Shown: positions 47,401-61,848, counted from the stretch's first letter. The stretch: DNA of 64,000 bases from Adineta vaga (GCA_021613535.1 CP075495.1:10540001-10604000), one strand, 5' to 3'. The notes: generated by a model not told the origin, from the letters alone. Numbers and translations are program-made.

Positions 47401-48505
47401 GCTGATTATTATGATTGGGCTTTTCTGTTCTCATTGATTCTTAAAAGTCAAACAATGATTACACAAGTGATTAATGCTATTCGAATACAAGATTTGTCCA
47501 CACAAATGTTTGCTTTACAACGTGGTTTGGCAGAATTAGAAATATGGGCAGATATTGAATGGTAGTTAATTGTTTTCTATTTCATCGATGAATTACATTT
47601 TAATTGTTTATTTTCTAGTCCTGGATATAAATCTTTATTAACATTCGTACGTAATCAAGCTCAAGCTTTAATGAATCAACGACGAACATTTTTTCCACCA
47701 TCCCCTTCAAAAAAACAAATGTCATTAGATCAACGTAAGTTCATCTCGTTGTTTTTCTCGAAGATAGTCTGTATTTATTTTAGATGACGATGTGTTTTCT
47801 ATGAAAAAACCAACTATAGATAATAATCAACTGCAATCACTACGTAAGAAAAGTTCATCACGTAATCGTACAAGTTCAACAGCAGATTCCGATCTACCTA
47901 CATCAACATTTGAAACATTGCCCATCAATACACAAGTTCCAGAGAATAGAAAAACTCGTGAAACATCACCAGCTCTACGTACACGTCGTTTCAGTGGTGA
48001 TATAATCCTACCTCCTTCTTCATCATCGGAACCTATTGAACCATCGCTTTTTTCGCCAGGTTCAGTTCGTGCACGAACAGCAGGTTCATTTCATGAAAAT
48101 AGAGATCCTTCGTCATCATTGAAAAATCAAACTTCTTTTCCTACAGCAGCATCCGTCGATTGTTCACCTCCTTCATCACCATTAAAACATCTGAATATTC
48201 GTTTAAGCTCTGGTAATGCTCATAATACAAGTGATTTCATTCATACAGGTCATCAACATTTACCACATGCTAATCATTTGAATAATCCACCACATAACCA
48301 AATATCCAATCATTCCCAACAGCAACAACAACAACAACAACAACAAAATTTATTATCAAATGAAACAGCACGAGATAAACTTTTACAAACTGTTTATATC
48401 AATAATACGAATTCTAATTCTTCGGCTTTATCCGAATCGTTAACCAATGGTACCAATTCACATACTCATGCAACTGAATCTTCCTCAAATTGTGTTCTAT
48501 CATAA
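41424..48505 (+). CDS. RIC1: RIC1 homologue, RAB6A GEF complex partner 1
   Basis: Large gene of more than twenty short exons. Translated exons align in order with animal RIC1: start MYFPIGS, N-terminal WD40 propeller ([58 protein letters not shown]), middle segments [40 protein letters not shown] and [19 protein letters not shown], the RIC1 C-terminal alpha-solenoid ([62 protein letters not shown]), [20 protein letters not shown], and a Ser/Pro/Gln-rich tail with poly-Gln. RIC1 with RGP1 activates RAB6 at the Golgi. Exon joins are phase-consistent (for example 41564/41623, 45325/45376). An 18-nt exon (43833-43850) lies in a long intron region. Start ATG follows an acceptor at 41406. Confidence 0.93.
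48318..48347 (+). repeat. CAA/CAG tract coding poly-Gln in RIC1
   Basis: Ten or so Gln codons in the disordered RIC1 C terminus. Confidence 0.85.
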
Positions 48506-49469
48506 CACAAAAGTTTCTTTTTCGTTGTGAAATATATAAAAGACAATTTTTACCAAAAGAATAAGGACACATACATATTTAGTAATAAGTTGTTATCTTT
48601 CTTTTGTCTGTATGTGTGTTATTGTGCAATAGAACTTTCTTTTGATTTTGATTTTATTTTATTTTTCATTCTTCTTCGTTTATCACGATCTGAGTACACT
48701 TTTCTTTTCTTTTCTTTCTCTTTATAAAACATACATTCACAAATTGGATTAGTTTACCAAAATAAGTGAAAAAAATATGTGTGCCTTTGTTGATTACTAA
48801 CTTAACAAAAAAGAAGAAGAGAGACGAAAGAAAAACAAAGACAGTACGAACTAAATCTTTTTCTTCTTGTGAGTGTTTCCTTTTTTATTCATATTCAAGC
48901 ATTTATTTATTTATTGATATTGATTGTATTCTTTATGCGGTTCAATTAACAATTGTTACATTTATTCTGTTAATTTATTTTCTAATTTAATATCTCGTAA
49001 AAAAACGCTAATATGATGAAAGTTATCTTGTTATAGTGATCATGATACATATATATATTTCTTAGATTAGATATCGTTATTTAGTTGTTATACGTCAACA
49101 TGATGCTTTATATATGTATGTTATCTTTAATGAAAGTTTTTTTTTCTTTTCCAATGTGTATTGTACATTGATAGAAATCTATTTCTTGTAGTTATTAAAG
49201 TGTTTCTTCAGCGTAATACACATTGATCATTTGGTGACAGTTAAATAATTGTTATCTATTACATAGAATATCAAAATTTTCGTTGTTAATTGTGATAGTT
49301 GACACACAATGTCTGAAACGATAATGAGAGAAGTTTACCACTCGTTCTTGTACCAAACTGACAGTTTAAAATGTTAAATATATGTATGTTTTATTGAAAA
49401 AATTCAGAATTCTCATATAAAATACAGTAATATAATGTGTTTTTCATTAAAGAAATAATTTTGTTTTGA
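48506..49469. other. Convergent RIC1/SPAG17 3' region
   Basis: About 960 bp, T- and A-rich, no gene seen. AATAAA-like sites are scattered; low-complexity frames at 48527-48990 are not supported. Confidence 0.6.
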
Positions 49470-52400
49470 TCATTCTTTTGTATCATTCGTTGAATCTTTA
49501 CTTGTACTAGCATACAAATCATTGATATTTGAACTTTTTCGTGCAAGAAGACGAATTGTTTTATTCATTCCAGCTGTTCCATCATTGTTCACATGCATAA
49601 TATCAAATTGTTCTTCACTAGCAATTCGAGCACGAATTGGAAAGTGCATTATATCAGTTTCAGTAATAATTTCAATCGATTGATCAAGTTGATAGAGACC
49701 TTGAGATTGTTGCTGTTGCTGTTGATGTTGACTATAATTTTGTTTAATAATTGCATACAATTCGATCATTAATGGTCGACTCATGCCGGCAGCAAGCTTT
49801 AAAAAAGAAAAAATAATCTTCTGGTCAGAGAGAGAAAGTTTTGAAATTAGTATACGTACAACGCCTGGTTGAAATACAACTCGTAAACCAGTACCTAAAG
49901 GTGGTTGACGAACACGAAAACGGCATGAATCAATACCAACATTTTTAATCTCAACTTCTGCTCCATAGGTGACACCTATATTAATTTGTTTTTTTTTATA
50001 GTATTTCTATATCAATTAACAGTTACCTTCTTTCAAAATACCAAAATCAATCTTATCTGGAAAAAGTTCACAACCGCGTCTTGCTCGTAATGGCCGATTA
50101 TTGAGAACAGCAGCACCAATTGATGCATTATTAGGTCGAACCATAACAGGTTCTTCCATATCGAGAAACTAAACATTTTCTTAATAATTTCTTTTCTTTT
50201 TACTAAATAAAAGAAAATACTTACACGTGAATGAGGTTGTGCATTCGGTCGCGAACCTTTCAATGAATTAGGTACACGAACTGGATTTGCTCGTTGATTG
50301 CCATATGCATCATATTGAACAGTATTTCTTGGTGATTGAAATGGTTTAACAGGACGATACGTACCATCTTGATTACGTTCATCTGAACCATTCATTGTTT
50401 TACTCTCTGCAACTTCTAGATAAATGAAAATATATTCAATTCAATCAAATCATTCATTACAGTTTATTATTGGTAGGAAACTAAATAGTGTCTTAGAAAT
50501 ATTGGTTTTACCTGTACTAAGACTTCGATTTAATTGAGGTTTTCGAATTTCTAATAGACGATTTTGTTGTTCCGTTGGTGAATTTGGAGGAGATCTTACG
50601 AGTTTATCGTGTTTATGGGATGTTTCTAAATAAAAATCAATTATATAATACAACTGTCAAAAATGTCTTTGATCACGTGTTTTAAGAAAAGAAAATAGAG
50701 AATATTAAACTTACTCGTAGCTTCTGCACTTCTCGATTCTCTGACTGTGATAGTTTCTATTCCTTGTTGATGATTTTGTTGCTGTGTATATGCAACACCC
50801 CATTCAGTTTGAAAATAAGGTACAGCAATGCCTCTATTAATATCATGTTTTAATTTTTTATTTGCTTTTTCTTGTCGAAGTTCATCATGTAGATGACCGA
50901 GATTGAACTTTTTCGCTAGAGGTATTACTGATTGATGAGTTGCTGGTTTTTGTTTATCAGGATGAACAGTTTTAAGATATAATAAAGCTAAATCATCTAA
51001 TCAAACAAAGAAAACTGTTCCAGATGAGATGAAGAAGAAAAAAAACGTGAAGCACCTTTTGTTGTGCCATATGGTCGAGCATTTTTCCAGATCTTACTAG
51101 CTTGTTCTTTTTCAAATCGATTTCGATGATCTTGTGGAAGTAGATTTGTATGATAATCAGCTCGATTGGTAACATATTCAATGTATGCTCTGATGGAAGA
51201 ACAAAAGATAAAGTAAAAAGTGAAATATTTTTATCATACTTCAATGAGTTGAATAATTTAAAACGAATATCATCATGTAATCGTGGAAATTCCATAAAAT
51301 TACGATAATCAAGAGCTTTTGGCATTTCAAGTATAGGTTGTTGGTTTGTAAAGCCAGTTGAAAATGTTCCTGATTGATTACATTTATCGGTTTGCCGAAC
51401 GAAACTATTCTCGTGAGAATCTAAATGCATAAACGATAGAAAAAAAAATTAAATCAATTCATAATTACCAGTTGTTGCCGTGTCTGCTGTATAAGTACGA
51501 AGGCTTACAGGAACAACAGATTCATCATCAAATGTTGTTGACCAACGACGATGAATTTCATCTAAAATTATTATTTAATCAAGATTATGAAATTTCAACA
51601 AATATTTTCCTACCTTGAAATGGTCGCATTACGGTTGCACCAGTAACTTTTGGATTACTTGATAATGGTTCACGAACAACAGCTGTACTTGGATCAAGAT
51701 CCATTGTTCGTAAATATGAATAAAGATCTTTGAAACGAAGTAATTCAGTTCCACTACCATCTTCATGAACAATAAAAAATCTAGGAATAATGAATAATTA
51801 TTAGTAAGAAGTATTATTACTAATCAAATAATAACAGTTGTATTACAAGAGAAACAATTAGAGATAAACTCAATGGTATTTACCTTGGTACATGTAATTC
51901 TAATGGAAATTTTCTTGCTGGTTGCTGTTCATCATTATCTTTCGAATAGGTTTCTCCTGATGATTCAACACAATATTGTGTTTGTTCATAATCCACTGCA
52001 TCAAAAATGACATCACCATTTTGTGACATAATACATTTACTTGGTTCAATATTTGATAAAAGTTCTTGAATACGCTTTCCATAATTTGATCTAAGTAGAA
52101 ATTAAACCGAAAAACTTTGTCGAATGATCAATAAATATAAAACTTACTGTTGAAAATCAAAAAGTATATCACCATTATCATTAATATCAAATTTTTCTCC
52201 ATCACTTTCATAGACGGAATATGTACCATTGGAGAAGACATCAATTGAACTACCGTCACTAAATACTGTTCGACAATCAGTAGTTTGACTATTAAAAGCA
52301 ACTGTAGCATAACCAAATGCTTCAATTTTAACATGAGGAATTCGTTGAAAACTTGATGATGAATTATTGAACTCTCCTATTCATATATATGTAAAGAATA

Positions 52401-55400
52401 TCAACAATATCTCCATTGATTTTTACCTGTTTCTTGATCATTTTGACTATGCTTTTGTTCCATGGCTTCATATGATGTTATTCTAATAAAACGAAAATCA
52501 TTTCCCTCAAATAAATAAAAATCAATTCAAAGTAACAATTACCTTGTCCCATCAGCAAAACTAACAATTCGAGATCCATCACTACGAAAAACAATCACAA
52601 CTTTATCTTCTCGATGAATAACTTGCTAAAAATAAGAGAGAAATACTTTTTATAACTTTATTTCATTTCTCATTACTTCTGATGTTTTTGGATTTGTTTC
52701 AAGAATTAATCTTAATTGGTCAATTTTTTCATATTCATGTGTTGTTGTATTTTGTCTATATACTTGTCCATCTGATGTTACACATTTCCATTCAAAAACA
52801 AGCGGTTTAACTTCTTCATTTATAGTAGTTACATCGGTTCCTTGTTTGGAATCGACTTTCTTCTTTCCTCGACTATCACTTCTACTACCTTTTTTCGTTG
52901 TTTGAGCACTTTCAGTAGCTATTTCAATTTCCGGTTCATTTGGATATACAATCGTCTTCGTAAATATGCCACCATCAGGTTGAAGAATCTATGAATAGAA
53001 TAAACTCACGATATTTAATTCGAAAATACAAAATATAATAGACATACGATCAATTCACCATTACGTTTAAATATCATTACATGTCCTTCGCCATCAATAA
53101 TACGTGAAGATTCTTCATAAGCATTCAAACGTGATTGTTCACATGTATGAAAACCTTTCGATTGACATGCATAATATTGCTTAACAACAAGTCGATGAAG
53201 TTGTTTCGCATGTGTTGGTTTAACACCTACAATGCATCAATAGTGTACAAAACAATCTTTCGATCATTTTGCGAATTTCTTTCTCTTACCAAGAAATGTT
53301 TCTGGATAATATGTAACAACTAAACCTGTTGGTATTGATATGGTTAAACGTTGAAATGGTTCAGGATCATATTGTGGCTCTGGAGGTGGTTTTTCCTATG
53401 AAACGAAACGAAATAATCAAAAAAATGTGATGAATTGAATTGATTATATTTTGTATATATTGAAATTATTTTAAAGAGAAATCTAATCACAGACTAAGCG
53501 AATGCACTAAAAGAAGAAGAGAATGAAGTACTACCTCATCGATAAAGTTTGTATCCTACAGAATGATTATTATTTTGTTAAAAACAAACATGAGAATGAA
53601 ATGTAAAGTCAAAGATTAGATAATATGTCTTACCACTGGTGGAGCTTCAACTTCAACTGGTTTAACTTTTTTCTTGCCTTTGGTCGTATGAGCATCTTTC
53701 TTTTTCTCGTCTGTTGTTTCAGAATTGACATGTTCAACTGAAGCTGCCGGTGGTGGTGGTGGAGGAGGAGCCGGTGCTTCAACTGAAATTAAAATGGACT
53801 GTTCATAAATCAATCAAAAATGAAAAGTCTTACCTTTAGGAGCTTTCATATCATAATTACTGCAGGAAACAATCATTCCTGAATTTAATAAAGCTGTGAA
53901 GACCCCATATTGAGCAACACGTTTTTCTGATATTGAATTATCTATGATAGATAAAACTATCGAAATAGAATTTGGTTTACATAACGAAACGAACCATCTT
54001 TAGATTTACTGCTTTCATCTGTGCTGGTATGTGTCGATGATTCCGGTTGTTGTTGATTATTATCATTATTACTGCTATTATTGTTATTTGCTGATTTAAT
54101 CGGATTGATTAATTGTACCATATATGAACTTTTATTTCGATATAAACTGAAGAGAAACGAACAGTTAATTATTATTTGTATTAGTTGCATCTGAAATCGA
54201 AACAAACCTTGCTGAAACACAAGTTGATCCTCGTTTTAGTGAATCGACACGTGTACGAACAAAGCATCCGTCAGGAAGAAGTAAATGAGTTGTACTACAT
54301 TGTGCACTTAAAAGATGATTGCCTAAGCTGTAACCAGTAAACTAAATTATTATACAAAAGAAAAAGAAATCAATCAGAGAACATAAAAAGAACCTATCAA
54401 AATTACTTGCTCAACTGGTTCGTCTATTGGTGGTGGTGGTGGTTGTGTTTCCTGTGATAAAAAAAGTTTCGTTTGTTTTTCTTTTGTAAAAGTAAATATG
54501 AATAGATGATACATACGGGTGGCTTTTCAATGGATACACTGCTTGCTTGTTGTTTCAGTTTGTTATCTTTAGAAGATTTCTCTTGTGCTTTTTCAGATGC
54601 TCGAGGTGTTTTAGTTTTTCCTCGTTTTGTTGCTGATTCTGCTCGTTTTGCTTTGGCTAGTTCTTCTTCCTGAATTTCTTTATCTCGTTTTTGTTTCCAT
54701 ACTTTTAATGATGTTGGATGAGCATAATCATCACGAATTGTTTGTTCATCTTCTGCTGTCGTATTTCCTGCTTCTGAACTAACACTTGTAGATCGTGATC
54801 GTGCTGGTGGTGTTTCTAACAATAAAAATTTTTTGTTTAAAAAAAAGGGATCTTCTTCAAGATTACGAAAGTACTTTTCCCCGCTGCTTTTCCTTTCTTT
54901 CCAGCACCAGCACCTTTGGTTGCATCTGGCGTGGGTGTCGTTTGACGAACATAGGTTTGAACTTCTTGTGCGAGTACATCAGCTTGATATTTTGCTTCTT
55001 CATCACGAAGCCAATCGACAATTTCATAGGATATTTCATCAAGAAAATTTCTATAAAATACCTGATTCGAAATATCAATTATAATGAAAGTAACATACCT
55101 GAATCCAACATCGGAAAATAATTTTTTACTAGTAGTTTTATAGCCTATCGTTTTATCTGTTGGAATAGGTAATGAAAGTACCATCATATGTGTTTGATCT
55201 CGTCGATTAAAATAAATATCCACATGTGAATGCGTGAATAGAGCTTGTTCAATTACCTATTACGAAAAAAGAAAAAAAAACTATCTTATATTATCATCCA
55301 AAGAGTTTCAAACATTTCTCTTATCTATAGATATGATATGTTTAGTTTAAATGATTAGAATTCAATCAATAATAGAAACTAAACTATAAATACATACTTG

Positions 55401-58400
55401 AAGAAATATTTCTGGTTCAAAATGTTCTGCAAAATTCCAATCATTTAAATTACGTTTATGATGTTGTAAAACTGCTTGAATAGTTCCATCAACATGAACA
55501 TCTCCAACTGGTGGTAATATATGTGGCAGTTGTTGAGAGAGATCTTTATCTAAATTATCAAAATTAAAACGAATATTATTGGCTGTAGAAATCACACATC
55601 TCAGTTATCACAAAAATTAGACAAGAGAAGAATTAAAGATGTTTTTTTCGATTTACCTGGTTGTCTTGATGATTGATTGTCAGATCGCTGTGTTGATCCT
55701 GCTGATGCTAAAGGCAAACAATACATTCATTCATGAATATTTTATTGATTTAACATACAATGACTGGATGTACTTGATGAACGTGTTCGTGTTGAAAGTC
55801 CAATTCTTCCTGTTTCTTGATTTGTTCTTAATAATTCATATGGATCATCCCAAACGATGGGTTGAAAATTACTGGATAACTTCTTTTCTTCGTCATTGAG
55901 ATTTGTTAAGCGGTTTTCAAAATTAAACTGTTCATCATCTTGATTACTACTAGCTGCTGATGATGGACGACTCGTTTGTTGTTCATTTGTGTTTTCTATC
56001 ATTGGATTTAATGAAATACATTCGAAAGTAAATTGTTTCAAAATATGATCCACATCTAAATGAAGAGAAGATACAGATGAAAAAAAGATTTTTATATTTC
56101 TTTTTCGTTATACCTGTTGGAAGGAGATCATCAGCAATACAAAACTGAAGAAATTGATTAAGACGTGTTTGTCGTTCTTTTTCATCGGGATCATGCGATT
56201 TTTTTCGTGATAGTTCCGGTAGATTAACAAGAGATGAATGATTGACTAATGAATCACGTTCAATTTTAATTGGATCGAGTATAGCTAAACGATTTAATGT
56301 TATCAAACGTTGTTTAATTTCATCACCATAATAAACCATTGTTGGACCTGATCCAGTTGTTTTTGTATATGGAGATTTAGGAACAAGTTTTTCAGTTTCC
56401 TATTTCAACATAATAAATTAGACTTTTACTTTCTATATTTTCGTACACTTGCCTTTTGTTGTTGTTTTCCCATTGAAAGTGACATTAATTTGTCACGTAA
56501 ATATTGTCCAACATCATTGTTTTCATTAGATAAATTGGAATTATTACTATTTGGATTGGCAAGTTTTGCTTCCACCTAAAAACTTTCTTTTCTATTAAAG
56601 AATTCATATGGTATGGAAACAAACTTGTTCGAGAATGCCATGCAAAATAAGTGGTACACTAATCGATTCTGGTGGAATAACTGTCGTCATTTCAGTATAG
56701 ATTTTTGCATCTGATGTTGATTTTGCTATTTTTTCTTCTAGAAAAAAAACAAATTCATTGTTTGATATTCGAAGAAACGAAAAAATAATTTCTGTTTTGT
56801 TACGAACCAATCACTGGAATCGGTACAACTTTCATTTGTTGATTGAATGTTTTAAATTGTCTTTTACGAATATTTAAACGAAAGCTATTATCAACAATAT
56901 TATCACAAAGTGAATCGGCTAATCTGAACTAGAAATTTTCAAAAATGGAAAGAAAAACAAATAGTCTTATGTTTTATTGTTTTGAATTCGATTTATTCAA
57001 CTAACTTTTTGATCCGAATTGATCCATGAATCAGGTAGTTCTTCGTGTGGAACTTTTAAAGTTGTAACAATCACATCTTGTAACATCGATTGATCTGGTG
57101 CATTATCTAATATTGGCATGAGACTTGTCCAAAAATGATTTATTACTTGATCATTTCGTTGATTTTGTTCAGTAATCTGTTCCGGAGTTGCTAAAAAGTA
57201 ATAAAATCAAAATATTCTTCTTGTTTTATAAAACAATATTTGATAAGACAAGACAAATTAGTTTAGTCAGACAGATTAAACTTGCACTCAAAAACCAAAC
57301 GAATTAAATCATAACAAATCTATCTTGAGATTTGTCAATGATTTATACACAATATCATTGAAAACTCATTAAAACATAAGGTTAATTCTCAAACTAGAAT
57401 ACAAAATTCTTACGTATTGAATCTTTTTCTAAAAACGATCAAGATAGAAAGGAGATATTTTTTCTTTTCTATACGAAAGGAGTTATACATACGTATTTCT
57501 TTCAATACATCAGATTTAAGTGTTTGCTCTTGTCGATCACGTCGAATCATTTCATCAAATAATTGTTTCGTTTCATCTAAATTATCACATGATACATCAG
57601 TAATTGTATCAATGCGTATGCCAACATCATCCAATGCATGTAGAAGTCCAATTGAATAGAATCCACTTAAATATATGTATTGATTTGGTCCATCATTCGG
57701 TTCATCATCTAAATAAAATCGAATATTAATCAGCAATCATGAAAAAGCTTTGTATTTATGAAGAAGAGCAAGTTTAGAGCAAAAAGAAATAGATATGAGA
57801 GCGATAGATTTTACTTTTTTTAGCTAAACTTTCGAAATGGAATAACAATGAAAAGAAAGTTTATAAGTTTACAATGAATTTCTTACCAACATATTTGGTT
57901 TCATCAGTAATTTGATCACGTGTTTTAACACCAGGTGGTTTTTCAATATGTGTATCTGATACAGGTGGTGGAGCAGCAGCTGCAGCTTGTTTTTTTGCGG
58001 CTGCTGCTGCTTTCGGAGATTTTTTACCACCTTTACCTTTTTCTGGTTTAGCTGGTGCGGCTGCAGCTTGTCCTCCTCCCTGAAATCAGAAGAAAAACTA
58101 TAATTAATGATGTATGAACTATTCTACGAACTGTTTTCGTTATTGTTCGAGTTTGAACTTCTTTTTTCAAATCAAGTATACGACATTTGATTAATTTTGC
58201 CCATAATTGATCATCAATATCACTGCCCGCTTCTAGGAGAGTTTTTGCGTGTTCATACGCAGAGACAAATGTCGAGTTATTAAGACTATCAACGAAAGAA
58301 TTTGTTGAAACTGATTTTGCAGCATTTTTGGTTTGTTTTTCGACTTTTCTAATCTAAAGAATTAATTACAATCAAACTTTGTAAAGACACAAAAGAAATT

Positions 58401-58723
58401 GTTTTCTCTGATACGTACAGCTTCAATAAAATCACGTTTGGAAATCACATCAAAACGTCGACGAATATTATGTTGCATAGCTTTTTCAATTAAATCAACA
58501 TAAATCTGATTAATCGCACAGTCTGGTGTTAAGAAACAAACAAATGTTGTCCAATTATCCTAGAAAATGATTTCAGATCGTAGATATAGAAATAAGATGA
58601 TCTCGTATATCTTACTTGATTAATTGAACTTGTTGTTAAAATTGATTCCCATGCGATTCCTGTATCAGCTTTCGCATTTTTCGGACTTTTATTTCGCGGA
58701 CTTTTTGATCCTTTACCCGGCAT
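49470..58723 (-). CDS. SPAG17: SPAG17 / PF6 homologue, ciliary central-apparatus protein
   Basis: Very large minus-strand gene with many exons of about 50-450 bp. Starts MPGKGSKSPRNKSPKN at 58723. Conserved landmarks against animal SPAG17, in order: NWTTFVCFLTPDCAIN, a Lys/Ala/Pro-rich linker, DDEPNDGPNQYIYLSGFYSI (compare YIDDEPDDGAQHYI), PESISVPLILHGILEQV, a helical HDPDEKERQTRLNQFLQF, IVWDDPYELL (compare NIPWDNPARF), LNDWNFAEHFEPEIFLQV (compare MDWSFTEHFKPKVLLQV), VGFRYVTF...IVDWLRDEEAKYQ, several DGT/DGS-type beta repeats (GDFIFDAVDYE region at 51.9-52.8 kb), and the C-terminal ASH-like KNVGIDSCRFRVRQPPLGTG. PF6/SPAG17 builds the C1a projection of motile cilia. Poly-Pro and poly-Ala stretches interrupt it. 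I did not verify every exon join. A TTTAG acceptor lies about 15 nt upstream of the ATG. Confidence 0.92.
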
Positions 58724-59709
58724 TTTATATATTTATATCTAAAGCTTAAAATAGATGATGCATCTCAGAATGAATTTTGATTTATTTAGTTAGTTAATGT
58801 CTTATTTCTCTATGATATTGCCGTATTCAACAATGCAAGGTCACAAAACATAATTTATGCGATGTCCTCGATGTAAATATGTATAATATTACATAATGAT
58901 TATTTTTTTTTCTAATAAACAAACGGCCACAATAAGTAGCAATGAGTTGCAAGTTATTGATATCGATGAAATCAAATGAGTTACTTCTTTGAGAAAAAAA
59001 TTTGAACGACATCTTATCATCATATATCTTTCTCATTTAAATTCCTGTCATTTTTTTAGGTAATAAATCTCGTACAAAAAAAAAGAAAAAGACAAATTTT
59101 CAGTTTTATCTGATGCATCTCGATAATCATACTGTAAATAATGACGTGACGTTTTGTCATGTTTTATTCACGCTTGACTAATAAACAACAAACATGTCCT
59201 CTGCATACTCTTTCGTCAATGCTTTTTTTCTTCATACTACGCGTTTGTCAACAACGGTCAAATATCAAAAGAATGACAACGATTTAATCAGTCATTCATC
59301 CTATTCTTTGTCGAATATTTTTTTCTTAAATATATTACATGCAAAACTTTCTCTTTTACTATATATACATACACACAAACGTTGTTTTCATATAGAGAGA
59401 AAAACGAAGAAAAAACAATTAAATCAACAATATACCAGTAACACAGGTAAATATATCGACGTCAGATAAATGGTCACATGTTATTTTTTTATCAATCGTC
59501 AATTTTCGATACGATCGGACGAACAGCACATAGAAAGATAAAGAGACAGAGAGAAACAGGGAGGTAGAGAGAGAGAAAGAGAGAGAGAAATGCAGAGGTA
59601 GAGAGAAGGGAGAAACGATGCAACGCTTGTTATACATAGAAATAATATAAAAAGAAAACTATTTAAAATATTTTTGTACCTACGCGTGTATCAACGCTCA
59701 TAACAGTCA
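58724..59709. other. Divergent SPAG17/LSM14 intergenic region
   Basis: Shared 5' region of two head-to-head genes; no gene inside. Contains a GA-rich repeat at 59530-59615. Confidence 0.6.
59530..59615. repeat. Imperfect GA-rich repeat upstream of LSM14
   Basis: Irregular purine run of GAGA units with occasional C and T. In other animals such promoter GA tracts can bind GAGA-type factors; here that is only a possibility. Confidence 0.7.
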
Positions 59710-61055
59710 ATGCCGACTGAAGAGCAGTACCAAAATAAGTTAAGTGCCATTACACATAGTCCTTATTATGGTTGTACAGTACGAGTAATATCAAAAGCTC
59801 ATGTATCCTACGAAGGTGTTCTGGATGGAATTAGTTCCAATAAAGATCGTATATTTCTCAAAAATGTTCATGTCAACGCAAATCTAACAGCGTCATCTGA
59901 TCAAAGTAAGACAAAATGTTCTTCTAAATATTATATGAATAATTACAAATCTGATTTATTTTAGACGAATCAACAGGTACTTTAGAGAAGAGTAGCACTA
60001 GTGATACATTAAATGCTGTTATGATTGATCATTTAACAACGGACATTCATGTATATGAACAAGTATGTTTGAATGTTCGTGATATTCAAGAATTGCGATT
60101 GATTCAATTACCATCAACATTCAATGAATCCAAAAAGAAACTACGTGCTATTGATCCATGTCTTGTTGACATTCGTCTATCACCATCGGATGATTATGAA
60201 ACGCAATCAAATGGCTCACCAAATAGTCAGTCATTACGTGCACCTATTGCACGCCATCGTCGTGGTGAATCATTGGGAAGTACTGGTGATAATATATTAG
60301 TATCTTCTAGTTCTAATGAATCATCAGCATCTTCACATGATTACCGACGATCAGCTGAAAATTTTGCTGATGAAAGTAACGATGAGTCCATCGATGAACA
60401 GATTGAAAAATTCAATCGATTAACAATATCAAATTCCACTCTAAAACCAGTGACATTATTAGCAAAAAAAGTTTTACCAAAAAAAATCGAACGGCGATCG
60501 GACATTTCGTCCATAATGACCACCAATACTGACAATCAACAAACCGTTGACGATTCAACACGAGTAAATGATACTGCTAGTACTACTACCACTACTACTA
60601 ATAATAATACAGCAAAAAAAAGCTTAGTCACTCAACAAAATCAAAAAGGATTATCACCAGTACGTGTAACTATCACAAGTCAATTGAATCCTGATGCCAT
60701 TCCATTCTATACTCAACAACGAAATTTACCTGCTACACAAAATCCATCATTTACATTTTATGAAAGGCCACGTTTTCGACCACGTCTAGCAACAGTTGTT
60801 TCACCAGATCGTACACAAACGGTTCCATACGGAAGAAATACAGTCAATAACAATCAACAGCAACGCATACAACAGCATCATCAACAACCCAATTCATATC
60901 AAAAATTTGTACCTTTACGACAAATGACTATTAAGAAAAATTTTCCACAAACCAATCCAATACGAACAAATCCCAGACCTAACCGACCACCACCACCACC
61001 GATGGCTAAATATCGTTTTCATTCATCAACTACATTGAACAAACGATCATATCCT

Positions 61056-61090
<35 letters not shown>

Positions 61091-61848
61091 ACAACAACAA
61101 CAGCAACAAAAACAGAAACCATTAAATAGTGTTCAAGGTCCAGGTAAGTTTAAATTTCGATGAATTTCGTACGATTGATATTATTTACTTAGAACTCATG
61201 CGACAAACATCATTACCTCCAGAAAATCAATTACTTCCAACAGGATCAGTTCAATTAGGTCTCTTTCAACAACGAAATAATCCAATACATCAATCAACAA
61301 CAAGTATTCATTCTACTACAAGTTTACCTTATCATTATGGCAGCTCAATAGATCGTAATCAACGACTTACACCAATTTCATTTGGAGAACCAATTGGTTC
61401 ACGTCGTAATCAACGTACATGTTCAATGGCAAGTAGTTGCAGTAGTATCAGTGTTGATATTGGTCCTCATTCAATTATTCAATTTGATTCATCATCACCA
61501 AATGTTCTACCATCCTTTGACGAACAATATGATTTTGAAAAAGCTAATGAAGAATTTCGTCGATATCTTGAATTAGAACAATTAGTTACACGTCGTACTC
61601 TATCACATTGTTCAACAGGTTCAACTTCTGATATAAATTCTACGCAACAACAACAGCAACAACAATCACAAGCAAATTCATATAAAAAAGAGATTTCATT
61701 TTTCGATCACATTTCATGTACGGCTACCACTGGTACAGCAGTAGGTTATACAGAAATGGATGAAACAGAAAAAAATCTTGAAACATTTGGTGATGATGCT
61801 CTTCTTCTAACAACTTCAAAATCGATCGATAATGAATGGCAAATATAA
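59710..61848 (+). CDS. LSM14: LSM14 / RAP55 / trailer-hitch homologue
   Basis: Exons 59710-59905, 59965-61143, 61193-61848. The N-terminal LSm14 domain (GCTVRVISKAHVSYEGVLDGI ... VYEQVCLNVRDIQELRLIQL) is recognisable, with an insertion between strands relative to human LSM14A. After a long disordered region (Ser/Asn/Thr-rich, Pro-rich RPPPPPMAKY, poly-Gln) the C terminus holds the FDF motif (YDFEKANEEFRRYLELEQL), the FFD box (YKKEISFFDHISC) and the TFG box (ETEKNLETFGDD). These bind DDX6 and EDC4 in P-bodies and repress mRNA translation. The terminal RGG repeats seen in LSM14A are absent. The intron at 61144-61192 falls just after the poly-Gln. Confidence 0.9.
61053..61112 (+). repeat. CAA/CAG tract coding about 18 Gln residues in LSM14
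   Basis: Mixed CAA/CAG codons form the longest poly-Gln in the window; likely length-variable between alleles. Confidence 0.9.

Noticed and set aside
54833-55121. Plus-strand frames across SPAG17 exons
   Set aside because: Overlap well-conserved minus-strand SPAG17 exons.
59530-59615. GA-rich tract as a telomeric or transposon end
   Set aside because: Irregular purine simple repeat without telomeric hexamers, inverted repeats or target duplication.
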